A stretch of 64,000 bases of DNA from Streptomyces blattellae (GCF_009709555.1 NZ_WJBG01000103.1:1-64000); one strand, 5' to 3'. Numbered from the stretch's first letter, positions 37,753 through 47,078 are shown. Program-made: numbers and translations. Notes: generated from the letters alone by a model not told the origin.

Positions 37753-37787
37753 TGCCGGGCGGCGGCACTTCACACCGCCGCCCGGCA
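37753..37787 (+). terminator. hairpin after the LamG gene
   Basis: Perfect 13-bp stem TGCCGGGCGGCGG / CCGCCGCCCGGCA with a 9-base loop, 8 bases after the LamG stop and 50 bases before the RHS start. It suggests the RHS gene has its own promoter or is expressed by readthrough. Confidence 0.75.
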
Positions 37788-37837
37788 CCTGGCATGACTT
37801 CCTTGATCTTCTTCACGGGATACAGCGGGGCGACGAC

Positions 37838-40800
37838 GTGAGTAATGGCATGAGCGCATCATTTAAACGGTGGGGCGGGCGGCGGGGTGGACTGGTCGCC
37901 GTCACCGTGACACTGGTGGCCTCGCTGCTGACACCGGTGGCCTGGGCGGCCGACGCGGATCCGCTGGGGCGGCCGGCGACTCAGAAGGAGCGGGTCAGCG
38001 AGGTGTCCGAGGTCAAGGGCCTCGGCGCCAAGAAGGCCCGCGCGCGGGTGGCGGACGGCAGGGCCGAGAACCAGGAGCAGGCCAAGCGGGCGCGGGCGGA
38101 ACAGGACGCCACGTGGCCGGAAGCCGGCCAGGCGTCGGTGGACCTGACCGGCCGGACCGAGGCCGCGCCCGGCGGTCTGCCCGTCACCCTCACGCCGAAG
38201 GCCGGTGCCGAGGGGACGGCCACCGTTGAGGTGCTGTCCCGCGAGGCGACGAAAGCGGCCGGGGTCACCGGGGTATTGCTCACTGTGTCCGGCGAGGGGC
38301 GGTCCGAACTCGCCCTGGACTACGGCACGTTCGCGTCGGCCTACGGAGGCGGCTGGTCGGGCCGGCTCACGCTGGTGGAGCTGCCCGCATGCGCGTTGAC
38401 CACGCCGGAGAAGGCGAAGTGCCGTACGCAGAAGCCGCTTGACTCGTCCAACGACATCAAGTCGCAGGAACTGTCGGCGAGCATCGACCTCAAGTCCGCA
38501 GGTGTCTCCACCCAGCTCGTCCGCGAGGCGAGCGTGGCCGAGGCGACCGTGCTCGCGGTGACGGCCTCGTCGGGTGAGTCCGCCTCCGGCTCCGGCGACT
38601 ACACGGCGACCCCGCTGACGTTTTCCTCGACCTGGTCGGCGGGCAGTTCCTCCGGCTCGTTCACCTGGTCGTACGACGTCGATGTACCACCTGCCGCCGC
38701 AGGCCCGGAGCCGGGGCTGTCGCTCTCCTACGACTCGGGCAGCGTGGACGGCAAGACGGCATCGACGAACAACCAGGCCACGCAGCTCGGTGAGGGCTTC
38801 GACCTGACGTCGTCGTACATCGAGCGATCGTACGGCAGTTGTGACGAGGACGGGCACGACGAGAAGTACGACCGCTGCTGGAAGTACGAGAACGCCTCGC
38901 TGGTGCTGAACGGCAAGTCGACGGAGCTGGTCAAGGACGACACGTCGGGCGAGTGGCGGCTGAAGGACGACGACGCCTCCACCGTCACGCACTCCACGGG
39001 CGGCGACAACGGCGACAACAACGGCGAGTACTGGACGGTCGTCACCGGTGACGGCACCAAGTACGTCTTCGGCCTGAACAAGCTGTCCGGTGCGGGGGAT
39101 GAGCGCACCAACTCAGTGTGGACGGTCCCGGTTTTCGGCGACGACTCCGGCGAGCCCTGCTATGACGCGACCTTCGCCGATGCGTACTGCACGCAGGCAT
39201 GGCGGTGGAATCTCGACTATGTCGAGGACACGCACAGCAACGCGATGTCGTACTGGTACACCAAGGAGTCCAACTCCTATGCCAGGAACGGGGCTTCGAC
39301 CGCCTCAGCCTCCTACACGCGCGGTGGCTATCTGACGAAGATCCTGTACGGGCAGCGCTCGGACACCCTGTTCACCGCCGACGCCTCCAACAAGGTCACC
39401 TTCGACTACAGCGAGCGCTGCACGGCGGCCGACTGCTCGGAACTGACCGATACGACGTCCGACAACTGGCCGGACGTGCCCTTCGACGCGATCTGCGCGG
39501 CGGGCGCCGACTGTGAGGAGAACGCCTCACCGGCGTTCTTCACCCGCAAACGACTGATCGGGATCAACACCTATGCGTGGTCGGCGTCGAGCAGTGCGTA
39601 CACGGCAGCCGATTCCTGGGCGCTGACCCAACAGTTCCTGGATGGTGGGGACATCGGCGACACCTCCGACCAGACGCTGGTCCTCAAGTCGCTCACGCAC
39701 ACGGGCAAGAACGGCGACGACATCTCCCTCGACCCGGTGACGTTCACGTATCAGATGCGGGAAAACCGCGTCGACGCCACCGATGACATTCTGCCGCTGA
39801 CCCGCCCGCGCATCGAGACGGTCACGTCGGAGACCGGGGCAATCACCACGGTGACGATCTCGGAGCCGGAGTGTGCGCGCGGCACGAACATGCCGGGCGC
39901 GAGGGACGACAACAGCCTGTCCTGCTACCCGACGTACTGGAACATCAACGGTGCCGCCGAGGCCTCGATCGACTGGTTCCACAAGTACCGGGTCACCGCC
40001 GTGTCGACGGCGGACCCGACCGGACAGAACGAGCCGGTCTACCACTCCTACTCCTACGCGGAACCCGCCTGGCACTACAACGACGACCCGCTGACGCCGT
40101 CCGAGGAGCGCACGTGGTCAAAGTGGCGCGGCTACCGCAAGGTGACGTCGTACACCGGCAGTTCGGACCTCACTCAGTCCAAGACCGTGTCCCTCTACCT
40201 CCAGGGCATGGACGGCGACAAGACGTCCTCGGGCACCCGCTCGGTCACCGAGACGGGCATCGAGCTGAACGGCCTGACCGTCGCCGACATCACCGACTCC
40301 GACCCGTACGCCGGGTTCCTGCGCGAGCAGATCACGTACAACGGGGACACCCCGGTGTCCGTCACGGTGCACACCCCGTGGAAGTCCAAGACGGCTACGC
40401 AGCACAAGAGTTACGCGGACACCGAGGCATACTTCGTCCGCACCGCGAAGAGCGCCACGCACACCTATCTGACGGACACGTCGAGCTGGCGCACGGCCTC
40501 CACGGAGACCACATACGACGACTACGGCATGGCCGTCACGGCTCAGGACAACGGCGACACCGCCGTGGACGACGACCAGACCTGCACCCGCACCTGGTAC
40601 GCGCGCAACGAGGGCGCAGGCATCAACTCCCTCGTCTCCCGCACCCGTACCGTCGGCCGAGTCTGCTCCGCCACCGAAGCGGACCTCTCGCTGCCCACGA
40701 ACAGCAACACGCGCGGGGACGTCCTGTCCGACACAGCGACCGTCTACGACAACACATCGGCCACCGCCTGGTCAGCGTCCCAGACTCCGACCAAGGGCGA

Positions 40801-43800
40801 GGTGAGCTGGACGGGCCGCGCCTCCGCCTACCCGGCCACAGCCACCGGCGGCGAACGCCACCCCTCCACCTGGCAGACCACCGCCAAGTCGACGTACGAC
40901 ACCCTCGGCCGGATCCTGACGGCCACGGACGCGGCGGGCAACACCACGACCACGACCTACACCCCGACCACCGCGGGCCCGCTGACCCGCACGAGGGTCA
41001 CCAATGCGGCGGGCCACTCGGCATACACCTACACAGACCCGGCCACCGGACAGCCGGTCAGGCTCTACGACGCCAACCTGAAGAAGACCGACCTCACCTA
41101 CGACGCCCTGGGCCGCCTCACCGGGGTCTGGCTGCCCAACCGCTCCAAAGACGCGGGACAGAGCGCCAACACCACCTACGCCTACAGCGTCACCAACGAC
41201 GCCGCGTCGTGGACCTCGACCTCCACTCTGAAGGCCGACGGCACCTCCTACGACACCACGTACACGATCTACGACGCGCTGCTGCGTCAGCTGCAGGTCC
41301 AGTCCCCCGCGGCCACGGCTGGCCGGCTGCTCACCGACACCCGCTACGACACACGGGGCCTCGCCTACGAGACCCAATCCGACATCTACGACACGACCAG
41401 CGAGCCCAACGGCACCTACACCCGGGCCGAGTACGGCGAGGCACCCAGCCAGACCGAGACCGTTTACGACGGCGCCGGGCGGCCGGAGAAGTCCACCTTC
41501 CTGATCGGCGGCGTGGCACAGTGGTCCACCACCACGACCTACACCGGCGACGAGACCGCGACGACAGCCGTTCAGGGCGGCTCCGCGACCCGGGTCTTCA
41601 CGGACGCGCTGGGCCGGACCACCGAACGCCGTGAGTACGCGGGCACGTCCCCGACAGGGACGGCGTACACCTCGACCTCGTACGCCTACACCCGAGACGG
41701 GCTGCAGAAGACGGTCACCGGTCCGGACAGTGAACAGTGGTCGTACGGCTACGACTTGTTCGGCCGCCAGACCACGGCGACCGACCCCGACACCGGCACG
41801 ACCACGAACACCTATACGGCGCTCGACCAGACCGATAGCACGACGGACGCACGTGGCAAGAAGCTGCTGTTCGCCTACGACAACGTCGGCCGCCCCACCG
41901 CCACGTACGAGACGTCGAAGACGGAAGCGAACAAGCTGATCGCGTACGCCTACGACACCCTGTACAAGGGGCAGTTGGACTCGACCACGCGCTATGTGGG
42001 TGGCACGGGTGGTGAGGCGTACACCGACGCGGTGGTCTCCTACGACAGCTTGTACCAGGTGACCGAGTCGACGTTCAGCCTGCCGTCAGACAGTGTCTTC
42101 GTCACCTCGGGCGCGGTCGCCTCCACCACGCTGACGTACAAGACGGACTACAACGTCGACGGCACCATAGCCTCCACATACGAGCCGGCCGTGGGCGGCC
42201 TGGACGATGAGTACGTCTCCACCACCTACACCGACGCGGCACTCCCGGAGAAGGTCTCCGGCATCTCCGACTACCTGCTCGGCGCGTCCTATTCCGCGCT
42301 CGGCCAGGTCGAGCAGCTCACGCTGGGTGCGTCCGCGGCGGCCGGGACCAAGAAGGCGTACGTCACCAACACCTGGGAGGAGGGCACCAACCGGCTCACC
42401 GAGTCGCACGTGACGACCACGGCACACTCCTACATGCTGCAGGACCTCACGTACGGCTACGACGACGCGGGCAACGTCCTGTCCATCTCCGACCCGACCA
42501 CGCTGGGCGGCACGAGCGAGGCCGACAACCAGTGCTTCGCGTACGACGGGTACCGCCGCCTGACCGAGGCGTGGACGCCGAAGACGGCCGACTGCTCCAC
42601 CGCTGGGCGTACCGTCAGCAACCTCGACGGAGGATCGCCGTACTGGACGTCGTACACCTACAACGGCGCGGGATTGCGGCAGACGGAGACCGAGCACACC
42701 GCCAACGGGTCGACGACGCAGACGTACTGCTACGACTCCGAGCGACTCCACGCCCTGGTGGCGACGACGACGAGTGGCAACTGCCTCACGGCGCCGGAGG
42801 AGTACGCGTACGACAGCACGGGCAACACCACGACCCGGCCCGACGGGTCGGCCACCCAGACCCTGCAGTGGAACAGCGAGGGCAAGCTCGCTTCGCTGGC
42901 CGAGACCGGCGCCGACGCCACCACCGGCTACCTCTACGACGCCGACGGCAACCTGCTGGTCCGGAGCAACACCAAGGGCGAGAGCATCCTGTACCTGGGT
43001 GCCACGGAGGTCCACTACGACGCGGCGACCGGCGACATCTGGGGCCAGCGCTACTACACGGCAGCGGGTGCGACCATCGCGGTACGCAGCAACGAGTCCG
43101 GTACGGAGACACTGTCGTTCCTCGCGGGTGATGCTCACGGCACATCCACGCTCGCCCTGACCTCGACCGAACTGGCCCTCACCAAACGTTACTTCACACC
43201 CTTCGGCGAGACCCGTGACGGCGGTACCGGAACGTGGCCGGACGACAAGGCGTTCCTCGGCAAAACGGCCGACGACGGCACCGGCCTCACCCACGTCGGC
43301 GCCCGCGAGTACGACCCGTCGATCGGTCGCTTCATCAGCGTCGACCCCGTCCTTGTACTCGATCAGCATCAGTCTCTCAACGGCTACGGCTACGCAGGGA
43401 ACAACCCTGCCACGTTCACGGACCCGACGGGCCTGTGGATCGACGACGGAACCGGCCACAGCGAGCCACACCCCAAGGCCAAGAGCAAGTCGAAGAACCC
43501 GGGTGTACCACGTGGTGGAACCGGCGCGAATGGCTGCTACTACACGTGCGGCACGGCGAGCACCAGCAGCACCGGCCTCATCTTCAGCCATCGAAGCTCC
43601 ATATTTGACAACGTGACCATCCCCGTGCCGGGTCCCTACGTCGACCCGACCTGGGGGGACGATCCAGAGATAAGGAACTGGGTCGCCACCCAGACCGATC
43701 CCCTGGGCAACTTCCTCTTCGGCCTCGGCCTGCCCTTCACCACCCTCATCGACTACACCAGCGCCCTGTACACCCCCGCCTGCGTCGTCGAGGGCAAGTG

Positions 43801-44242
43801 CCTGACCGACCGCTACCGGGCCTGGGGCGAGGAGCACGGCTTCGACCCCGACTCGAACGCGGCCGGGGTCGGGGCGGCGGCAGGGAGCTTGGGGGCGCCT
43901 CTGGGCAAGGGGAAGGGGAACGTTCACAACCGGAATGGGGCCACCGGCCCAAACCTGACACGAGGTGAAAAGGTCGCTGCTGCTGCGGGTGTCGGTGATC
44001 TGTCGCCAGCGTTGCGTAAGAACCTCACCGGCTTCATGAAGAAGAGTCCTGGGAATGCCGAGATTCCGGAGATAATTCGACTCCCTGGAGGCGGTGCGGA
44101 GTTTAGCTACAAGGTACCCGGACGGGTTCCTGGGTCGTACGCGGTGTATCGAAAGCGTGTAGATTCAGAAGGAGTCACGGAGTTGGCTTACAAGACGACG
44201 TTCCTCCCTGATGGCAGCATTGCGCATGTCAAGTTCAAGTGA
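37838..44242 (+). CDS. secreted RHS/YD-repeat protein, polymorphic-toxin type
   Basis: 2134 residues from GTG 37838 (ATG 37850 is an alternative). A signal peptide (GGLVAVTVTLVASLLTPVAWA) is followed by an SpvB/TcaC-like N-terminal region (about 250-600) and many YD repeats (YDALGRLTG, YDNVGRPTAT, YDADGNLLVR). The RHS core ends near residue 1875 (YDPSIGRFISVDP ... GYGYAGNNPATFTDPTGLW). About 265 residues follow: a Cys-containing linker, a Gly/Ala-rich patch, and a ~60-residue tip with VPGRVPGSYAVYRKRVDSEG. RHS shells encapsulate C-terminal toxins; the tip's activity is not recognised. GC falls over the last ~250 bases, as expected of an exchangeable tip. Confidence 0.92.
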   Translation: MSNGMSASFKRWGGRRGGLVAVTVTLVASLLTPVAWAADADPLGRPATQKERVSEVSEVKGLGAKKARARVADGRAENQEQAKRARAEQDATWPEAGQASVDLTGRTEAAPGGLPVTLTPKAGAEGTATVEVLSREATKAAGVTGVLLTVSGEGRSELALDYGTFASAYGGGWSGRLTLVELPACALTTPEKAKCRTQKPLDSSNDIKSQELSASIDLKSAGVSTQLVREASVAEATVLAVTASSGESASGSGDYTATPLTFSSTWSAGSSSGSFTWSYDVDVPPAAAGPEPGLSLSYDSGSVDGKTASTNNQATQLGEGFDLTSSYIERSYGSCDEDGHDEKYDRCWKYENASLVLNGKSTELVKDDTSGEWRLKDDDASTVTHSTGGDNGDNNGEYWTVVTGDGTKYVFGLNKLSGAGDERTNSVWTVPVFGDDSGEPCYDATFADAYCTQAWRWNLDYVEDTHSNAMSYWYTKESNSYARNGASTASASYTRGGYLTKILYGQRSDTLFTADASNKVTFDYSERCTAADCSELTDTTSDNWPDVPFDAICAAGADCEENASPAFFTRKRLIGINTYAWSASSSAYTAADSWALTQQFLDGGDIGDTSDQTLVLKSLTHTGKNGDDISLDPVTFTYQMRENRVDATDDILPLTRPRIETVTSETGAITTVTISEPECARGTNMPGARDDNSLSCYPTYWNINGAAEASIDWFHKYRVTAVSTADPTGQNEPVYHSYSYAEPAWHYNDDPLTPSEERTWSKWRGYRKVTSYTGSSDLTQSKTVSLYLQGMDGDKTSSGTRSVTETGIELNGLTVADITDSDPYAGFLREQITYNGDTPVSVTVHTPWKSKTATQHKSYADTEAYFVRTAKSATHTYLTDTSSWRTASTETTYDDYGMAVTAQDNGDTAVDDDQTCTRTWYARNEGAGINSLVSRTRTVGRVCSATEADLSLPTNSNTRGDVLSDTATVYDNTSATAWSASQTPTKGEVSWTGRASAYPATATGGERHPSTWQTTAKSTYDTLGRILTATDAAGNTTTTTYTPTTAGPLTRTRVTNAAGHSAYTYTDPATGQPVRLYDANLKKTDLTYDALGRLTGVWLPNRSKDAGQSANTTYAYSVTNDAASWTSTSTLKADGTSYDTTYTIYDALLRQLQVQSPAATAGRLLTDTRYDTRGLAYETQSDIYDTTSEPNGTYTRAEYGEAPSQTETVYDGAGRPEKSTFLIGGVAQWSTTTTYTGDETATTAVQGGSATRVFTDALGRTTERREYAGTSPTGTAYTSTSYAYTRDGLQKTVTGPDSEQWSYGYDLFGRQTTATDPDTGTTTNTYTALDQTDSTTDARGKKLLFAYDNVGRPTATYETSKTEANKLIAYAYDTLYKGQLDSTTRYVGGTGGEAYTDAVVSYDSLYQVTESTFSLPSDSVFVTSGAVASTTLTYKTDYNVDGTIASTYEPAVGGLDDEYVSTTYTDAALPEKVSGISDYLLGASYSALGQVEQLTLGASAAAGTKKAYVTNTWEEGTNRLTESHVTTTAHSYMLQDLTYGYDDAGNVLSISDPTTLGGTSEADNQCFAYDGYRRLTEAWTPKTADCSTAGRTVSNLDGGSPYWTSYTYNGAGLRQTETEHTANGSTTQTYCYDSERLHALVATTTSGNCLTAPEEYAYDSTGNTTTRPDGSATQTLQWNSEGKLASLAETGADATTGYLYDADGNLLVRSNTKGESILYLGATEVHYDAATGDIWGQRYYTAAGATIAVRSNESGTETLSFLAGDAHGTSTLALTSTELALTKRYFTPFGETRDGGTGTWPDDKAFLGKTADDGTGLTHVGAREYDPSIGRFISVDPVLVLDQHQSLNGYGYAGNNPATFTDPTGLWIDDGTGHSEPHPKAKSKSKNPGVPRGGTGANGCYYTCGTASTSSTGLIFSHRSSIFDNVTIPVPGPYVDPTWGDDPEIRNWVATQTDPLGNFLFGLGLPFTTLIDYTSALYTPACVVEGKCLTDRYRAWGEEHGFDPDSNAAGVGAAAGSLGAPLGKGKGNVHNRNGATGPNLTRGEKVAAAAGVGDLSPALRKNLTGFMKKSPGNAEIPEIIRLPGGGAEFSYKVPGRVPGSYAVYRKRVDSEGVTELAYKTTFLPDGSIAHVKFK

Positions 44243-44253
44243 GGATGACGCCC

Positions 44254-44601
44254 ATGGAATTCGATGCCTGCGAGGCTCTGACCAGCTTGATTCGCTGGGA
44301 ATCATCACTGGATGGCCTGATCGATGCCGCCAACCGGTGTGATCTACACGAGGGGCCTTCTGTGCGGTTGGATCGCAACGCCGTAATGGATGTTCTGCGT
44401 CGGTGCGTTTCCGGAGAACTAGACGTTCTCGAATTGCCGCGATGGGCTGGGGCGGTTCACATGCTGGACCGTGTCGAGATCGACGAGGTGGGAATTGAGG
44501 TGCTGACACAACTCCTCTTCGAGGTATCGAGTCCTGAACTGTTCGAACCGATCACCGTAGACGGGTGTCAGCGATGGATTAGCCGACTGGAGCATGCGTA
44601 G
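44254..44601 (+). CDS. putative immunity protein for the RHS toxin tip
   Basis: 115 residues from ATG 44254, which has GAGGA eight bases upstream, 11 bases after the RHS stop (ATG 44245 and GTG 44239 are also in frame). Small, acidic, mostly helical, without signal or membrane segment. GC is clearly lower than in neighbouring genes. I recognise no family. Position directly behind a polymorphic-toxin C-terminus, small size and atypical composition are the standard marks of an immunity gene; the role is inferred. Confidence 0.7.
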   Translation: MEFDACEALTSLIRWESSLDGLIDAANRCDLHEGPSVRLDRNAVMDVLRRCVSGELDVLELPRWAGAVHMLDRVEIDEVGIEVLTQLLFEVSSPELFEPITVDGCQRWISRLEHA

Positions 44602-44797
44602 CACTCTGCTCAGCAGGGAGATTTCTAGGTTCGAAGCTGGACTCTTCTCTGTGTGCAGCAGTGGCGAGATTGATTGGCGGGTGGATCTCGATGTCGTCAC
44701 GGATGCGCGCTGGGAAGATGGCAGTGTTCTGATTTCCCAGATGGATGGGCGGGAAGTTCGCGTGGACCTTGAAACAGGGTCGGTGGCGTCTCAATGA
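44594..44797 (+). CDS. small overlapping hypothetical protein
   Basis: 67 residues from ATG 44594, overlapping the previous gene by 8 bases. Contains RVDLDVVTDARWEDGSVLIS, a short alternating β-like pattern, and no recognised domain. Its GGAG is only one base from the start codon, so initiation would rely on coupling. Low GC like its neighbour. It may be a second immunity gene, a fragment, or not coding. Confidence 0.35.
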   Translation: MRSTLLSREISRFEAGLFSVCSSGEIDWRVDLDVVTDARWEDGSVLISQMDGREVRVDLETGSVASQ

Positions 44798-44879
44798 AGG
44801 CGGCGCTTCCCGGTTACCGGGGGTCATCGAGGTTGAGCGGTGCGTCGCCAGGCTGGGGGCCTGTCAGCGAGCCATGGGA

Positions 44880-44908
44880 GTGCGAAACTTTCCCGAGAAG
44901 TGTCGCAC
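44880..44908. promoter_or_regulatory. 29-nt operator-like palindrome, copy A
   Basis: Arms GTGCGA / TCGCAC and inner ACTT / AAGT around TCCCGAG; 11 of 14 positions pair. It lies 45 bases upstream of the lipoprotein start. Confidence 0.5.
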
Positions 44909-44952
44909 TTTCCGCCAGGCGTCCTCCCCTTCCGTGTGATGATCCCTAACTG

Positions 44953-45390
44953 ATGGAAATGGGTGGGCCAGTGGAAGTTCGATGGACAGCCGGGCTGCGG
45001 GCGGCCTTGCCGGTCGCCGCGGGCCTCCTGTTGTCTGGCTGTTATGTCTCCACGGAGTACGGGAAGTATCCGGAAGGAAAAATCGTCCAGACGGCTTCAC
45101 TGGTACGAGAGTGGACCGCACAGGATGTCGAACTGGCGCTGAGCCAGAATGGTGCCTTTTCTGCGGCCGGACTCACTCTGAGCTACTTCCAGTGCCCCGT
45201 GGACGACGTCGTCCGGGAAAAGTCGGGAAGCGGCACCTGGCACACGCTGGACGACGGCGAGTCGACCGACGTACTGATCGAGTTCGAGGACGGCTGCTCA
45301 GCCACACTCTGGGCAGGCGAATCCGAAGGAAAGACCGTTCTGTGGGCAACGCAGGGGGATGAAGACGAGGTGTTGATCCTGCGGTCCTGA
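44953..45390 (+). CDS. small lipoprotein
   Basis: 145 residues. Signal peptide with lipobox LLSGC (Cys30; Cys24 if the GTG at 44971 is used, which has GGTGG upstream). The mature part of ~115 residues has two cysteines that could pair (SYFQCPVDD and FEDGCSATLW) and ends in β-like strands. No recognised family. It stands between two palindrome-bearing repeats and next to the RHS/immunity genes; a lipoprotein immunity role is possible but only suggested by position. A hairpin terminator follows. Confidence 0.75.
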   Translation: MEMGGPVEVRWTAGLRAALPVAAGLLLSGCYVSTEYGKYPEGKIVQTASLVREWTAQDVELALSQNGAFSAAGLTLSYFQCPVDDVVREKSGSGTWHTLDDGESTDVLIEFEDGCSATLWAGESEGKTVLWATQGDEDEVLILRS

Positions 45391-45405
45391 CTGGCAGTCG
45401 TACGA

Positions 45406-45443
45406 CGAAGGCGGCGCCCCAGGTCATCGGGGCGCTGCCTTCG
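45406..45443 (+). terminator. hairpin after the lipoprotein gene
   Basis: 15-bp stem with one G/T position (CGAAGGCGGCGCCCC / GGGGCGCTGCCTTCG) and an 8-base loop, 15 bases after the stop. Confidence 0.8.
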
Positions 45444-45649
45444 TCGGCAAGGACGCGGTGCAGCGTTCGGGGATGGCGGTGATGGCGTATGCGTTCGCGT
45501 ACGTGTTCCTGTCTGTCAGTGCCACCCGCACCGTGCGTCTCACCCAGCCCCGAGATACCCAGCCGCCGACTGATCCCGGACCCGTCACAGCCGGGTCCTC
45601 GAAGTTGAGCGTGCATCGTCGAGGCAGGGCCTGCCAGTGAGCCGCGGAA

Positions 45650-45678
45650 GTGTGACACTTTCTCGGGAAGTGGCACAG
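45650..45678. promoter_or_regulatory. 29-nt operator-like palindrome, copy B
   Basis: Second copy (GTGTGACACTTTCTCGGGAA ...), 10 of 14 positions pairing. It lies ~120 bases past the 3' end of the DUF397 gene. Confidence 0.45.
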
Positions 45679-45799
45679 TTTGCGCCAAGTACCGCCCCGC
45701 CGACGGCGACTAGGGCGTCGATGCCCCGCTCACTCGCGGGGGGCGCCGCGGGCGTTGCCGACGGCGGAGCCGCGGGCGCGATTCGTTCGGAGGGGGCGT

Positions 45800-46021
45800 T
45801 CATCCGGGTAGGTCGTCGCCGTTCTTGAGTGTGGTCAGGAGGGCGTGGAGGGTGGTGTGGTTGGTGGTGAGGATGGTGGTGGGGAGGTCGCTTTCGCGGA
45901 GGTGTATAGAGAGGGGGGAGGTGGTGGGGGCGGCGAGTTCGACGCAGCTGTCACCTGTGCCGCCGCCTGAGAACGACGACTTCTGCCAAGTGAGGGGTGC
46001 GATCACGGGGGTGCCTTTCAC
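45800..46021 (-). CDS. DUF397 domain protein
   Basis: 73 residues. Typical DUF397 opening TWQKSSFSGGGTGDSCVELA. These small proteins partner with the XRE/DUF5753 regulator encoded just upstream, as in the whiJ- and abaA-type cassettes of Streptomyces that influence development and antibiotic production. Start is GTG 46021, overlapping the regulator's stop (GTGA), so the pair is translationally coupled. The C-terminal half is unusually Thr/Leu-rich. Confidence 0.92.
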   Translation of the reverse strand: MKGTPVIAPLTWQKSSFSGGGTGDSCVELAAPTTSPLSIHLRESDLPTTILTTNHTTLHALLTTLKNGDDLPG

Positions 46022-46869
46022 AGTTCCTGGAGCATGTGGACGATGAAGTCCCGGGACTCGGACGGGGGCAGGGCAGAGCCCGCTACTCTGTCATACCGCT
46101 TGCGGTATTGCTTGAGCAGAGGCCCGGCATCGAAGAAGATGCTGTTGTGACCGGTCTCGGACAGTGCGGTGTCCAGCTGGGGAACAGGGCCGTGCAGGTA
46201 GTCCATCGAGTGCCCGGCGCCGGCGAAGTCCTCGGCGGCGAACGGCAGGATGTGCAGGGTCACATGGTCCAGTTCCGAGCGCTCAAGGATGCGCTCCAAC
46301 TGGGCGTGGGCCGTTTTGCGGCCGCCGACCAGAATGCGCAGGGCAGCCTCGTGGATGATCGCTTCGTACGGCGTCTCCGGTGACTCCGTGATGACGTGCT
46401 GGCGGCGGAGACGGAACGCCACATAGGCTTCCAGGTCCTGGGGCGTCAGCTCTGGTGATGCGTAGCGGAACGCGGCACGCATGTGATCCTCGGTCTGCAG
46501 CAGGCCGGGAACATGCGCCATTTGAAAAGTCTGGATGCGTACGGCGTGGTGTTCCAGCTCCGCCAGGTTGAGGCCGACGGGGACGACGATGCCGCGGTAC
46601 TCCTCCCACCAGCCCTTGCCCCGTTCCAGAGCTATGCTCGTCAATGCGTCGACGTACGCGGAGTCGTCACAGGCGCAGCTCCTGGCCAGGCGCCGGATGC
46701 GGTCCTCGCTGATGCCGCCGCGGCCGGTCTCGACATGACTTTGGCGCATGGGACTTGAGTTGAGCAGCGCGGCTGCGGCTCGCGCGGTGATGCCTGCCTG
46801 TTCGCGCATCTTGCGCAGCTCGGCCCCCAACCGCTCCTGGCGATAAGTGGGGTTGCTCCTGAGCGGCAT
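46018..46869 (-). CDS. XRE-family regulator with DUF5753 domain (WhiJ-like)
   Basis: 283 residues. Helix-turn-helix at about residues 12-65 (LGAELRKMREQAGITARAAAALLNSSPMRQSHVETGR), then a DUF5753 ligand/partner domain from about 95 with HHAVRIQTFQMAHVPGLLQTEDHMRAAF and ending DFIVHMLQEL. Members control development and secondary metabolism together with DUF397 partners. Divergent from the ATP-binding protein gene (209 bases), completing the usual three-gene set. Confidence 0.94.
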   Translation of the reverse strand: MPLRSNPTYRQERLGAELRKMREQAGITARAAAALLNSSPMRQSHVETGRGGISEDRIRRLARSCACDDSAYVDALTSIALERGKGWWEEYRGIVVPVGLNLAELEHHAVRIQTFQMAHVPGLLQTEDHMRAAFRYASPELTPQDLEAYVAFRLRRQHVITESPETPYEAIIHEAALRILVGGRKTAHAQLERILERSELDHVTLHILPFAAEDFAGAGHSMDYLHGPVPQLDTALSETGHNSIFFDAGPLLKQYRKRYDRVAGSALPPSESRDFIVHMLQEL

Positions 46870-47078
46870 CTGTGTCGTCCCCCTGGTCTATGCAGCGTGT
46901 GACCCGTGCCGAGCAAGCATGGCACGGGTCACACGGAAGGTCGGCATTTTCCGGATATAGGTTGCTCAGGATATGACTTGCCCCCTACCTTCGGTGATGC
47001 GGGCGGCACTCTCTGTTGTGCTGCGGTCTCCGCCTGTTCAACTCACCCATGTCATCGGCGACTTGGAGCTGATCCTTC

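Larger units (their letters stand above)
44821..45700. repeat. direct repeat pair flanking a small lipoprotein gene
   Basis: Block A (44821-44925) and block B (45593-45700) align along their whole length (TCRAGGTTGAGC ... GAGCC ... ACTTTCYCGRGAAGTG). Each contains the operator-like palindrome described separately. The lipoprotein gene lies between them. Confidence 0.75.
45391..45799. other. intergenic region with terminator and repeat B
   Basis: 409 bases. Holds the lipoprotein terminator (45406-45443) and repeat block B (45593-45700). Open frames here look like chance frames. Confidence 0.5.

Noticed and set aside
42086..43927. 613-residue minus-strand frame within the RHS gene
   Set aside because: Antisense shadow of YD repeats.
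45173..45688. 171-residue minus-strand frame opposite the lipoprotein
   Set aside because: It runs through the terminator and repeat B and lacks coding bias.
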